Origin: Amblyomma americanum
Lineage: Eukaryota > Arthropoda > Arachnida > Ixodida > Ixodidae
NCBI RefSeq assembly: GCF_052857255.1
Contig: NW_027526679.1
Span: forward strand, 1-64,000
Direction: 5' to 3'
DNA length: 64,000 nt
In this document: in pieces, positions 26,701 through 38,375 of the stretch
How the letters are laid out: each line of letters opens with the position of its first letter
Numbering within the stretch: the first letter of the stretch is position 1
The notes under the pieces: generated by a model
Database searches by the model: none
What the model was told of the DNA's origin: nothing
Seen by the model: only the letters and a program-made list of their open reading frames with translations
Program-made: the position numbers and the translations under genes

Positions 26701-28706
26701 GCTCGTTTCGGTCTAAAACAACTTGTTTCGTTGTTTTAAGCAAGAATACATGCTTTTCGCGCAGTTATAGAAGGAAAAGTTTGGACGCGTATTAGAGACT
26801 TGTAAAACCGATGTGTTGTGATTTAGCTCGTTTCGGTCTAAAACAGCTTGTTTCGTTGTTTTAAGCACGAATACATGCTTTTCGCGCAGTTATAGAAGAA
26901 AATGTTTTGACGCGTGTAAGAGAGACTTGTAAAACCGATGTGTTGTGATTTAGCTCGTTTCAGTCCAAAACAGCTTGTTTCGTTGTATTAAGCACGAATA
27001 CATGCTTTTCGCGCAGTTATAAGAGAAAAAGTATTGACGCGTGTCACAAGGACACTTGTAAAACCGATGTGTTCAGATTTAGCTCGTTTCGGTCTAAAAC
27101 AGCTTGTTTTGTTGTATTAAGCACGAATACATGATTTTCGCGCAGTTTTAGAAGAAAAAGTTTTGAAGCGTATTAGAGGGACACTTGTAAAACAGTTTTC
27201 ACATTTAGCTCATCTCAGTCTAAAACAGCTTGTTTCGTTGTATTAAGCACGAATACATGCTTTTCGCGCAGTTATAAGAGAAAAAGTTTTGACGCGTATC
27301 AGAGGAAAACTTGTAAAACCGATGTGATGTGATTTAGCTCGTTTCGGTCTACAACAGCTTGTTTCGTTGTATTAAGCACGAATACATTCTTTTCGCGCAG
27401 TTATAAGAGAAAAAGTTTTTACGCGTATCAGAGGAACACTTGTAAAACCGATGTGTTCAGATTTACCTAGTTTCGGTCTAAAACAGCTTGTTTCGTTGGA
27501 TTAAGCAGGAATACATGCTTTTCGCGCAGTTATAAGAGAAAAAAGTTTTGACGCTTATCACATGGGCACTTGTAAAACCGATGTGTTCAGATCTAGCTCG
27601 TTTTGGTCTAAAACAGCTTGTTTCGTTGTATTAAGCACGAATACAATCTTTTCGCGCAGTTATAAGAGAAAAAGTTTTGACGCGTATCAGAGGAAAACTT
27701 GTGAAACCGATGTGTTGTGATTTACCTCGTTTTGGTCTAAAACAGCTTGTTTCTTTGGATTAAGCACGAATACATGCTTTTCGCGCAGTTATGAGAGAAA
27801 AAGTTTTGACGCGTGTCACAGGGACACTTGTAAAACCGATGTGTTCAGATTTAGCTCGTTTCGGTCTAAAACAGCTTGTTTCGTTGTATTAACCACGAAT
27901 ACATGCTTTTCGCGCAGTTTTAGAAGAAAAAGTTTTGACGCGTATTAGAGGGACACTTGTAAAACAGTTTTCACATTTAGCTCATCTCAGTCTAAAACAG
28001 CTTGTTTCGTTGTATTAAGCACGAATACATGCTTTTCGCGTAGTTATAAGAGAAAAAGTTTAGACGCGTATCAGAGGAACACTTGTAAAACCGATGTGTT
28101 GTGATTTAGCTCGTTTCGGTCTAAAACAGCTTGTTTCGTTGTATTAAGCACGAATACATGCTTTTCGCGCAGTTATAATAGAAAAAGTTTTGACGCGTAT
28201 CAGAGGAAAACTTGTAAAACCAATGTGTTCAGATTTAGCTCGTTTCGGTCTAAAACAGCTTGTTTCGTTGGATTAGGCACGAATACATGCTTTTCGCGCA
28301 GTTTTAAGAGAAAAAGTTGACGCGTATCACGTGGATACTTGTAAAACCGATGTGTTCAGACATAGCTCGTTTTAGAATAAAACAGCTTGTTTCGTTGTTT
28401 TAAGGACGAATACATGATTTTCGCGCAGTTATAAGAGAAAAAGTTTTGACGCGTATCAGAGGAACACTTGTAAAACCGATGTGTTGTGATTTAGCTCGTT
28501 TCGGACTAAAACAGCTTGTTTCGTTGTTTTAAGCACGAATACATGCTTTTCGCGCAGTTATATGAGAAAAAGTTTAGACGCTTATCAGGGGAACACTTGT
28601 AAAACCGATGTGTTGTGATTTAGCTCGTTTCGGACTAAAAAAGCTTGTTTCGTTGTTTTAAGCACGAATACATGCTTTTCGCGCAGTTATAAGAGAAAAA
28701 GTTTAG
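14713..28706 (+). repeat. 14.7 kb higher-order super-repeat, copy 2 (about 14.0 kb matched)
   Basis: Tandem partner of 1-13,993. It differs by one extra monomer near 16,570-16,700 and one missing monomer near 18,000, which cancel so that the offset returns to 14,713. At about 28,706 copy 2 carries GCTTATCAGGGGAACAC where copy 1 (about 13,993) carries GCGTATCAGAGGAAAAC; from there copy 2 instead resembles sequence near 26,526, 2,180 bp upstream. Confidence 0.88.
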
Positions 28707-30060
28707 ACGCTTATCAGGGGAACACTTGTAAAACCGATGTGTTGTGATTTAGCTCGTTTCGGACTAAAACAGCTTGTTTAGTTGTATTAAGCACGAATAC
28801 ATGCTTTTCGCCCAGTTATAAGAGAAAAAGTTTTGACGAGTATCATGTGGATACTTGTAAAACCGATGTGTTCAGATATAGCTCGTTTCGGTCTAAAACA
28901 ACTTGTTTCGTTGTTTTAAGCAAGAATACATGCTTTTCGCGCAGTTATAGAAGGAAAAGTTTGGACGCGTATTAGAGACTTGTAAAACCGATGTGTTGTG
29001 ATTTAGCTCGTTTCGGTCTAAAACAGCTTGTTTCGTTGTTTTAAGCACGAATACATGCTTTTCGCGCAGTTATAGAAGAAAATGTTTTGACGCGTGTAAG
29101 AGAGACTTGTAAAACCGATGTGTTGTGATTTAGCTCGTTTCGGTCTAAAACAGCTTGTTTCGTTGTTTTAAGCACGAATACAGGCTTTTCGCGCAGTTAT
29201 AGAAGAAAAAGTTTTGACGCGTATTAGAGAGACTTGTAAAACCGATGTGTTGTGATTTAGCTCGTTTCAGTCCAAAACAGCTTGTTTCGTTGTATTAAGC
29301 ACGAATACATGCTTTTTGCGCAGTATTAAGAGAAAACGTTTTGACGCCTATCACATGCGCACTTGTAAAACCGATGTGTTCAGATTTAGCTCATCTCGGT
29401 CTAAAACAGCTTGTTTCGTTGCATTAAGCACGAATACATGCTTTTCGCGCAGTTATAAGAGAAAAAGTTTTGACGCGTATCAGAGGAGCACTCGTAAAAC
29501 CAATGTGTTGGGATTTAGCTCGTTTCGGTCTAAAACAGCTTGTTTCGAAGTTTTATGCACGAATACATGCTTTTCGCGCAGTTATAGAAGAAAACGTTTT
29601 GACGCGTATTAGGGAGACTTGTAAAACCGATGTGTTGTGATTTAGCTCGTTTCAGTCCAAAACAGCTTGTTTCGTTGTATTAAGCACGAATACATGCTTT
29701 TTGCGAAGTTATAAGAGAAAAAGTTTTGACGCGTGTCAGAAAGACACTTGTAAAACCGATGTGTTCAGATTCACCTCGTTTCGGTCTAAAACAGCTTGTT
29801 TCGTTGGATTAAGCAGGAATACATGCTTTTTGCGCAGTTATAAGAGAAAATGTTTTGACGCCTATAACATGCGCACTTGTAAAACGGATATGTTCAGATC
29901 TAGCTCGTTTTGGTATAAAACAGCTTGTTTCGTTGTATTAGGCACGAATTCATGCTTTTCGCGAAGTTATAGGAGAAAAAGTTTTGACGCGTATCAGAGG
30001 AAAACTTGTAAAACCGATGTGTTGGGATTTACCTCGTTTTGGTCTAAAACAGCTTGTTTC
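26472..30060 (+). repeat. 3,589-bp (28-monomer) higher-order unit, copy 1
   Basis: Matches 30,061-33,649 with a constant offset of 3,589 bp at every marker I checked (27,192 with 30,781; 27,964 with 31,553; 29,316 with 32,905; 29,701 with 33,290), so there is no net indel. Only a few substitutions were noticed (for example GCACAG/GCGCAG near 26,505). It also has an internal duplication: about 26,526-27,000 resembles about 28,706-29,180 (offset 2,180). Its first part overlaps the end of super-repeat copy 2, which shows that this unit arose from material already in the 14.7 kb repeat. Confidence 0.9.
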
Positions 30061-33000
30061 GTTGTTTTAAGCACGAATACATGCTTTTCGCGCAGTTATA
30101 AGAGAAAAAGTTTAGACGCTTATCAGGGGAACACTTGTAAAACCGATGTGTTGTGATTTAGCTCGTTTCGGACTAAAACAGCTTGTTTAGTTGTATTAAG
30201 CACGAATTTATGCTTTTCGCGCAGTTATAAGAGAAAAAGTTTTGACGAGTATCATGTGGATACTTGTAAAACCGATGTGTTCAGATATAGCTCGTTTCGG
30301 TCTAAAACAACTTGTTTCGTTGTTTTAAGCAAGAATACATGCTTTTCGCGCAGTTATAGAAGGAAAAGTTTGGACGCGTATTAGAGACTTGTAAAACCGA
30401 TGTGTTGTGATTTAGCTCGTTTCGGTCTAAAACAGCTTGTTTCGTTGTTTTAAGCACGAATACATGCTTTTCGCGCAGTTATAGAAGAAAATGTTTGGAC
30501 GCGTGTAAGAGAGACTTGTAAAACCGATGTGTTGTGATTTAGCTCGTTTCAGTCCAAAACAGCTTGTTTCGTTGTATTAAGCACGAATACATGCTTTTCG
30601 CGCAGTTATAAGAGAAAAAGTATTGACGCGTGTCACAAGGACACTTGTAAAACCGATGTGTTCAGATTTAGCTCGTTTCGGTCTAAAACAGCTTGTTTTG
30701 TTGTATTAAGCACGAATACATGATTTTCGCGCAGTTTTAGAAGAAAAAGTTTTGAAGCGTATTAGAGGGACACTTGTAAAACAGTTTTCACATTTAGCTC
30801 ATCTCAGTCTAAAACAGCTTGTTTCGTTGTATTAAGCACGAATACATGCTTTTCGCGCAGTTATAAGAGAAAAAGTTTTGACGCGTATCAGAGGAAAACT
30901 TGTAAAACCGATGTGATGTGATTTAGCTCGTTTCGGTCTACAACAGCTTGTTTCGTTGTATTAAGCACGAATACATTCTTTTCGCGCAGTTATAAGAGAA
31001 AAAGTTTTTACGCGTATCAGAGGAACACTTGTAAAACCGATGTGTTCAGATTTACCTAGTTTCGGTCTAAAACAGCTTGTTTCGTTGGATTAAGCAGGAA
31101 TACATGCTTTTCGCGCAGTTATAAGAGAAAAAAGTTTTGACGCTTATCACATGGGCACTTGTAAAACCGATGTGTTCAGATCTAGCTCGTTTTGGTCTAA
31201 AACAGCTTGTTTCGTTGTATTAAGCACGAATACAATCTTTTCGCGCAGTTATAAGAGAAAAAGTTTTGACGCGTATCAGAGGAAAACTTGTGAAACCGAT
31301 GTGTTGTGATTTACCTCGTTTTGGTCTAAAACAGCTTGTTTCTTTGGATTAAGCACGAATACATGCTTTTCGCGCAGTTATGAGAGAAAAAGTTTTGACG
31401 CGTGTCACAGGGACACTTGTAAAACCGATGTGTTCAGATTTAGCTCGTTTCGGTCTAAAACAGCTTGTTTCGTTGTATTAACCACGAATACATGCTTTTC
31501 GCGCAGTTTTAGAAGAAAAAGTTTTGACGCGTATTAGAGGGACACTTGTAAAACAGTTTTCACATTTAGCTCATCTCAGTCTAAAACAGCTTGTTTCGTT
31601 GTATTAAGCACGAATACATGCTTTTCGCGTAGTTATAAGAGAAAAAGTTTAGACGCGTATCAGAGGAACACTTGTAAAACCGATGTGTTGTGATTTAGCT
31701 CGTTTCGGTCTAAAACAGCTTGTTTCGTTGTATTAAGCACGAATACATGCTTTTCGCGCAGTTATAATAGAAAAAGTTTTGACGCGTATCAGAGGAAAAC
31801 TTGTAAAACCAATGTGTTCAGATTTAGCTCGTTTCGGTCTAAAACAGCTTGTTTCGTTGGATTAGGCACGAATACATGCTTTTCGCGCAGTTTTAAGAGA
31901 AAAAGTTGACGCGTATCACGTGGATACTTGTAAAACCGATGTGTTCAGACATAGCTCGTTTTAGAATAAAACAGCTTGTTTCGTTGTTTTAAGGACGAAT
32001 ACATGATTTTCGCGCAGTTATAAGAGAAAAAGTTTTGACGCGTATCAGAGGAACACTTGTAAAACCGATGTGTTGTGATTTAGCTCGTTTCGGACTAAAA
32101 CAGCTTGTTTCGTTGTTTTAAGCACGAATACATGCTTTTCGCGCAGTTATATGAGAAAAAGTTTAGACGCTTATCAGGGGAACACTTGTAAAACCGATGT
32201 GTTGTGATTTAGCTCGTTTCGGACTAAAAAAGCTTGTTTCGTTGTTTTAAGCACGAATACATGCTTTTCGCGCAGTTATAAGAGAAAAAGTTTAGACGCT
32301 TATCAGGGGAACACTTGTAAAACCGATGTGTTGTGATTTAGCTCGTTTCGGACTAAAACAGCTTGTTTAGTTGTATTAAGCACGAATACATGCTTTTCGC
32401 CCAGTTATAAGAGAAAAAGTTTTGACGAGTATCATGTGGATACTTGTAAAACCGATGTGTTCAGATATAGCTCGTTTCGGTCTAAAACAACTTGTTTCGT
32501 TGTTTTAAGCAAGAATACATGCTTTTCGCGCAGTTATAGAAGGAAAAGTTTGGACGCGTATTAGAGACTTGTAAAACCGATGTGTTGTGATTTAGCTCGT
32601 TTCGGTCTAAAACAGCTTGTTTCGTTGTTTTAAGCACGAATACATGCTTTTCGCGCAGTTATAGAAGAAAATGTTTTGACGCGTGTAAGAGAGACTTGTA
32701 AAACCGATGTGTTGTGATTTAGCTCGTTTCGGTCTAAAACAGCTTGTTTTGTTGTTTTAAGCACGAATACAGGCTTTTCGCGCAGTTATAGAAGAAAAAG
32801 TTTTGACGCGTATTAGAGAGACTTGTAAAACCGATGTGTTGTGATTTAGCTCGTTTCAGTCCAAAACAGCTTGTTTCGTTGTATTAAGCACGAATACATG
32901 CTTTTTGCGCAGTATTAAGAGAAAACGTTTTGACGCCTATCACATGCGCACTTGTAAAACCGATGTGTTCAGATTTAGCTCATCTCGGTCTAAAACAGCT

Positions 33001-33649
33001 TGTTTCGTTGCATTAAGCACGAATACATGCTTTTCGCGCAGTTATAAGAGAAAAAGTTTTGACGCGTATCAGAGGAGCACTCGTAAAACCAATGTGTTGG
33101 GATTTAGCTCGTTTCGGTCTAAAACAGCTTGTTTCGAAGTTTTATGCACGAATACATGCTTTTCGCGCAGTTATAGAAGAAAACGTTTTGACGCGTATTA
33201 GGGAGACTTGTAAAACCGATGTGTTGTGATTTAGCTCGTTTCAGTCCAAAACAGCTTGTTTCGTTGTATTAAGCACGAATACATGCTTTTTGCGAAGTTA
33301 TAAGAGAAAAAGTTTTGACGCGTGTCAGAAAGACACTTGTAAAACCGATGTGTTCAGATTCACCTCGTTTCGGTCTAAAACAGCTTGTTTCGTTGGATTA
33401 AGCAGGAATACATGCTTTTTGCGCAGTTATAAGAGAAAATGTTTTGACGCCTATAACATGCGCACTTGTAAAACGGATATGTTCAGATCTAGCTCGTTTT
33501 GGTATAAAACAGCTTGTTTCGTTGTATTAGGCACGAATTCATGCTTTTCGCGAAGTTATAGGAGAAAAAGTTTTGACGCGTATCAGAGGAAAACTTGTAA
33601 AACCGATGTGTTGGGATTTACCTCGTTTTGGTCTAAAACAGCTTGTTTC
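30061..33649 (+). repeat. 3,589-bp (28-monomer) higher-order unit, copy 2
   Basis: Tandem partner of 26,472-30,060. It contains the longest satellite open frame of the window by running past the unit end (33,290-33,874). After about 33,649 the sequence switches from GTTGTTTTAAG to GTTGGATTAAG and the 3,589-bp periodicity stops. Confidence 0.9.
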
Positions 33650-36600
33650 GTTGGATTAAGCACGAATACATGCTTTTCGCGCAGTTATAAGAGAAAAAGT
33701 TTTGACGCTTTTCACATGGGCACTTGTAAAACCGATGCGTTCAGATCTAGCTCGTTTTGGTCTAAAACAGCTTGTTTCGTTGTATTAAGCACGAATACAA
33801 TCTTTTCGCGCAGTTATAAGAGAAAAAGTTTTGACGCGTATCAGAGGAAAACTTGTAAAACCGATGTGTTGTGATTTACCTCGTTTTGGTCTAAAACAGC
33901 TTGTTTCGTTGGATTAAGCACGAATACATGCTTTTCGCGCAGTTAAAAGAGAAAACGTTTTGACGCGTATCACGTGGATACTTGTAAAACCGATGTGTTC
34001 AGATATAGCTCGTTTTGGTATAAAACAGCTTGTTTCGTTGTTTTAAGCACGAATACATGCTTTTCGCGCAGTTATAGAAGGAAAAGTTTTGACGCGTATT
34101 TGAGACTTGTAAAACCGATGTAGTGTGATTTAGCTCGTTTCGGTCTAAAACAGCTTGTTTCGTTGTATTAAGCAGGAATACATGCTTTTTGCGCAGTTAT
34201 AAGAGAAAAAGTTTTGACGCGTATCAGAGGAACACTCGTAAAACCAATGTGTTGTGATTTAGCTCGTCTCGGTCTAAAACAGCTTGTTTCGATGTTTTAA
34301 GCACGAATACATGCTTTTCGCGCAGTTATAGAAGAAAACGTTTTGACGCGTATTAGGGAGACTTGTAAAACCGATGTGTTGTGATTTAGCTCATTTCAGT
34401 CCAAAACAGCTTGTTTCGTTGTATTAAGCACGAATACATGCTTTTTCCGCAGTTATAAGAGAAAACGTTTTTACGCCTATCACATGCACACTTGTAAAAC
34501 CGATATGTTCAGATCTAGCTCGTTTTGGTCTGAAACAGCTTGTTTCGTTGTATTAAGCACGAATACATGCTTTTCGCGCAGTTATAAGAGAAAAAGTTGA
34601 CGCGTATCACGTGGATACTTGTAAAACCGATGTGTTCAGATATAGCTCGTTTTGGTATGAAACAGCTTGTTTCGTTGTTTTAAGCACGAATACATGCTTT
34701 TCGCGCATTTATAAGAGAAAAGGTTTTGACGCGTATCACGTGGATACTTGTAAAACCGATGTGTTGTGATTTAGCTCGTTTCGGTCTAAAACCGCTTGTT
34801 TCGATGTTTTAAGCACGAATACATGCTTTTCGCGCAGCTATAGAAGAAAACGTTTTGACGCGTATTAGAGACTTGTAAAACCGATGTGTTGTGATTTAGC
34901 TCGTTTCGGTCTAAAACAGCTTGTTTCGTTGTTTTAAGCACGAATACAGGCTTTTCGCGCAGTTATAGAAGAAAAAGTTTTGACGCGTATTAGAGAGACT
35001 TGTAAAACCGATGTGTTGTGATTTAGCTCGTTTCAGTCCAAAACAGCTTGTTTCGTTGTATTAAGCACGAATACATGCTTTTTGCGCAGTTATAAGAGAA
35101 AACGTTTTGACGCCTATCACATGCGCACTTGTAAAACCGATATGTTCAGATCTAGCTCGTTTTGGTCTAAAACAGCTTGTTTCGTTGTATTAAGCACGAA
35201 TACATGCTTTTCGCGAAGTTATAAGAGAAAAAGTTTTGACGCGTCAGAGGAAAACTTGTAAAACCGATGTGTTGTGATTTACCTGGTTTTGGTCTAAAAC
35301 AGCTTGTTTCGCTTTAAGCACGAATACATGCTTTTCGCGCAGTTATAGAAGAAAACGTTTTGACGCGTATTGAGGGACACTTGTAAAACCGATGTGTTCA
35401 GATTTAGCTCATCGCGGTCTAAAACAGCTTGTTTCGTTGTATTAAGCACGAATACATGCTTTTCGCGCAGTTATAAGAGAAAAAGTTTTGACGCGTATCA
35501 GAGGAACACTCGTAAAAACAATGTGTTGTGATTTAGCTCGTTTCGGTCTAAAACAGCTTGTTTCGATGTTTTAAGCACGAATACATGCTTTTCGCGCAGT
35601 TATAGAAGAAAACGTTTTGACGCGTATTAGGGAGACTTGTAAAACCGATGTGATGTGATTTAGCTCGCTTCAGTCCAAAACAGCTTGTTTCGTTGTATTA
35701 AGCACGATTACATGCTTTTTGCGCAGTTATGCGAGAAAACGTTTTGACGCCTATCACATGCGCACTTGTAAAACCGATATGTTCAGATCCAGCTCGTTTT
35801 GGTCTAAGACAGCTTGTTTCGTTGTATTAAGCACGAATACATGTTTTTCGCGCAGTTATAAGAGAAAAAGTTGACGCGTATCACGTGGATACTTGTAAAA
35901 CCGATGTGTTCAGATATAGCTCGTTTTGGTATAAAACAGCTTGTTTCGTTGTTTTAAGCACGAATACATGCTTTTCGCGCATTTATAAGAGAAAAGGTTT
36001 TGTCGCGTATCACGTGGATACTTGTAAAACCGATGTGTTTTGATTTAGCTCGTTTCGGTCTAAAACCGCTTGTTTCGATGTTTTAAGCACGAATACATGC
36101 TTTTCGCGCAGTTATAGAAGAAAACGTTTTGACGCGTATTAGAGACTTGTAAAACCGATGTGTTGTGATTTAGCTCGCTTCGGTCTAAAACAGCTTGTTT
36201 CGTTGTTTTAAGCACGAATACAGGCTTTTCGCGCAGTTATAGAAGAAAAAGTTTTGACGCGTATTAGAGAGACTTGTAAAACCGATGTGTTGTGATTTAG
36301 CTCGTTTCAGTCCAAAACAGCTTGTTTCGTTGTATTAAGCACGAATACATGCTTTTTGCGCAGTTATAAGAGTAAACGTTTTGACGCCTATCACATGCGC
36401 ACTTGTAAAACCGATATGTTCAGATCTAGCTCGTTTTGGTCCAAAACAGCTTGTTTCGTTGTATTAAGCACGAATACATGCTTTTCGCGCAGTTATAAGA
36501 GAAAAAGTTTTGACGCATATTAGAGGAACACTCGTAAAACCAATGTGTTGTGATTTAGCTCGTTTCGGTCTAAAACAGCTTTTCGCGCAATTATAGAAGA

Positions 36601-37614
36601 AAACGTTTTGACGTGTATTAGGGAGACTTGTAAAACCGATGTGCTGTGATTTAGATCGTTTCAGTCCAAAACAGCTTGTTTCGTTGTATTAAGCACGAAT
36701 ACATGCTTTTTGCGCAGTTATACGAGAAAACGTTTTGACGCCTATCACATGCGCACTTGTAAAACCGATATGTTCAGATCTAGCTCGTTTTGGTCTAAAA
36801 CAGCTTGTTTCGTTGTATTAAGCACGAATACATGCTTTTCGCGAAGTTATAAGAGAAAAAGTTTTGACGCGTGTCAGAAGGACACTTGTAAAACCGATGT
36901 GTTCAGATTTACCTCGTTTCGGTCTAAACAGCTTGTTTCGTTGGATTAAGCAGGAATACATGCTTTTCGCGCAGTTATAAGAGAAAAAAGTTTTGACGCT
37001 TATCACATGGGCACGTGTAAAACCGATGTCTTCAGATCTAGCTCGTTTTGGTCTAAAACAGCTTGTTTCGTTGTATTAAGCATGAATACAACCTTTACGC
37101 GCAGTTATAAGAGAAAAAGTTTTGACGCCTATCACGTGGATACTTGTAAAACCGATGTGTTCAGATATAGCTCGTTTTGATATAAAACAGCTTGTTTCGT
37201 TGTTTTAAGCACGAATACATGCTTTTCGCCCAGTTATAGAAGGAAAAGTTTTGAAGCGTATTAGAGACTTGTAAAACCGATGTGTTGTGATTTAGCTCGT
37301 TTCGGTCTAAAACAGCTTGTTTCGTTGTTTTAAGCACGAATACAGGCTTTTCGCGCGGTTATAGAAGAAAAAGTTTTGACGCGTATTAGAGAGACTTGTA
37401 AAACCGATGTGTTGTGATTTAGCTCGTTTCAGTCCAAAACAGCTTGTTTCGTTGTATTAAGCACGAATACATGCTTTTTGCGCAGTTATAAGAGAAAAAG
37501 TTTTGACGCGTCAGAGGAAAACTTGTAAAACCGATGTGTTGTGATTTAGCACGTTTCGGTCTAAAACAGCTTGTTTCGTTGTATTATGCACGAATACATG
37601 CTTTTCGCGCAGTT
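33650..37614 (+). repeat. Less regular satellite stretch with 10- and 9-monomer spacing
   Basis: The rare variant ATACAGGCTTTTCGCG occurs at 34,947, 36,221 and 37,343 (CAGGC positions), steps of 1,274 and 1,122 bp. The surrounding monomers correspond, but with more differences than in the 3,589-bp pair. Several monomers are damaged: CGCTTTAAGCACG near 35,310 lacks about 5 bp, and a 31-bp deletion lies at 36,578-36,581. It ends at the strand switch. Confidence 0.7.
36578..36581 (+). other. 31-bp deletion scar inside a satellite monomer
   Basis: Here CAGCTT runs directly into TTCGCGC. Normal monomers have 31 extra bases between the two, bounded by GCTT on both sides (CAGCTT and CATGCTT). One GCTT remains. 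This is the pattern left by microhomology-mediated deletion or replication slippage, and it leaves a monomer of about 95-100 bp. Confidence 0.8.
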
Positions 37615-37615
37615 G
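37614..37615. other. Satellite strand-switch junction
   Basis: An F monomer is cut after TTTTCGCGCAGTT (ends 37,614) and followed at once by GACCGAAACGAGC, the reverse complement of the middle of a monomer. No spacer, transposon or obvious microhomology is present; the base before GACCG is T where the R monomer would have A. The flanking monomers are not mirror images of each other, so this is an inversion boundary within a diverged array and not a fresh palindrome. Confidence 0.93.
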
Positions 37616-38375
37616 ACCGAAACGAGCTAAATCCCAACACATCGGTTTTACAAGTTTTCTTCTGATACGCGTCAAAACTTGTTCTCTTATAACTGCGCGA
37701 AAAGCATGTATTCGTGCTTAATACAACGGAACAAGCTGTTTTAGACCGAAACGAGCTAAATCACAACACATTGGTTTTACAAGTCTCCCTAATACGCGTC
37801 AAAACGTTTTGTTCTATAACTGCGCGAAAAGCATGTATTCGTGCCTAAAACAACAAAACAAGCTGTTTTAGACCGAAACGAGCTAAATCACAACACATTG
37901 GTTTTACGAGTGTACCTCTGATACGCGTCAAAACTTTTTCTCTTATAACTGCGCGAAAAGCATGTATTCGTGCTTAATACAACGAAACAAGCTGTTTTAG
38001 ACCGAAACGAGGTAAATCACAACACATCGGTTTTACAAGTTTTCCTCTGACGCGTCAACTTTTTCTCTTATAACTGCGCGAAAAGCATGTATTCGTGCCT
38101 AATACAACGAAACAAGCTGTTTTAGACCGAAACGAGTTAAATCACAACACATCGGTTTTACATGTCTCCCTAATACGCGTCAAAACGTTTTCTTCTATAA
38201 CTGCGCGAAAATCTGTATTCGTGCTTAAAACATCGAAACAAGCGGTTTTAGACCGAAACGAGATAAATCACAACACATCGGTTTTACAAGTATCCACGTG
38301 ATACGCGTCAAAACTTTTTCTATTATAACTGCGCGAAAAGCATGTATTCGTGCTTAATCCAACGAAACAAGCTGT

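Larger units (their letters stand above)
1..37614 (+). repeat. 129-bp satellite array, orientation F
   Basis: Uninterrupted head-to-tail tandem array. The first monomers start at 1, 130 and 259, giving a period of 129 bp; variants run from about 110 to 131 bp, so this stretch holds roughly 290 monomers. Landmarks in order are TATTAAGCACGAATACATGC, TTTTCGCGCAGTTATA, a run of A, GACGCGTAT, a variable cassette, CTTGTAAAACCGATGTGTT, then two related blocks AGCTCGTTTCGG and AGCTTGTTTCGTTG. Variation is concentrated in a few linked sites (for example TATTAAG/TTTTAAG/GGATTAAG and ATAAGAG/ATAGAAG). Hand count of one typical monomer: 50 of 129 bases are G or C, with 9 CpG. No host gene, RNA gene or other element is visible anywhere in it. 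It could be centromeric, pericentromeric or another heterochromatic block; the sequence does not say which. Confidence 0.97.

Noticed and set aside
1..37614. CRISPR array
   Set aside because: Adjacent monomers are alike over their entire length; there are no unique spacers between short identical repeats, and the associated element is eukaryotic.
37615..37760. Fresh palindrome or hairpin at the strand switch
   Set aside because: The first R monomers differ from the last F monomers at several variant sites, so they are not mirror copies.
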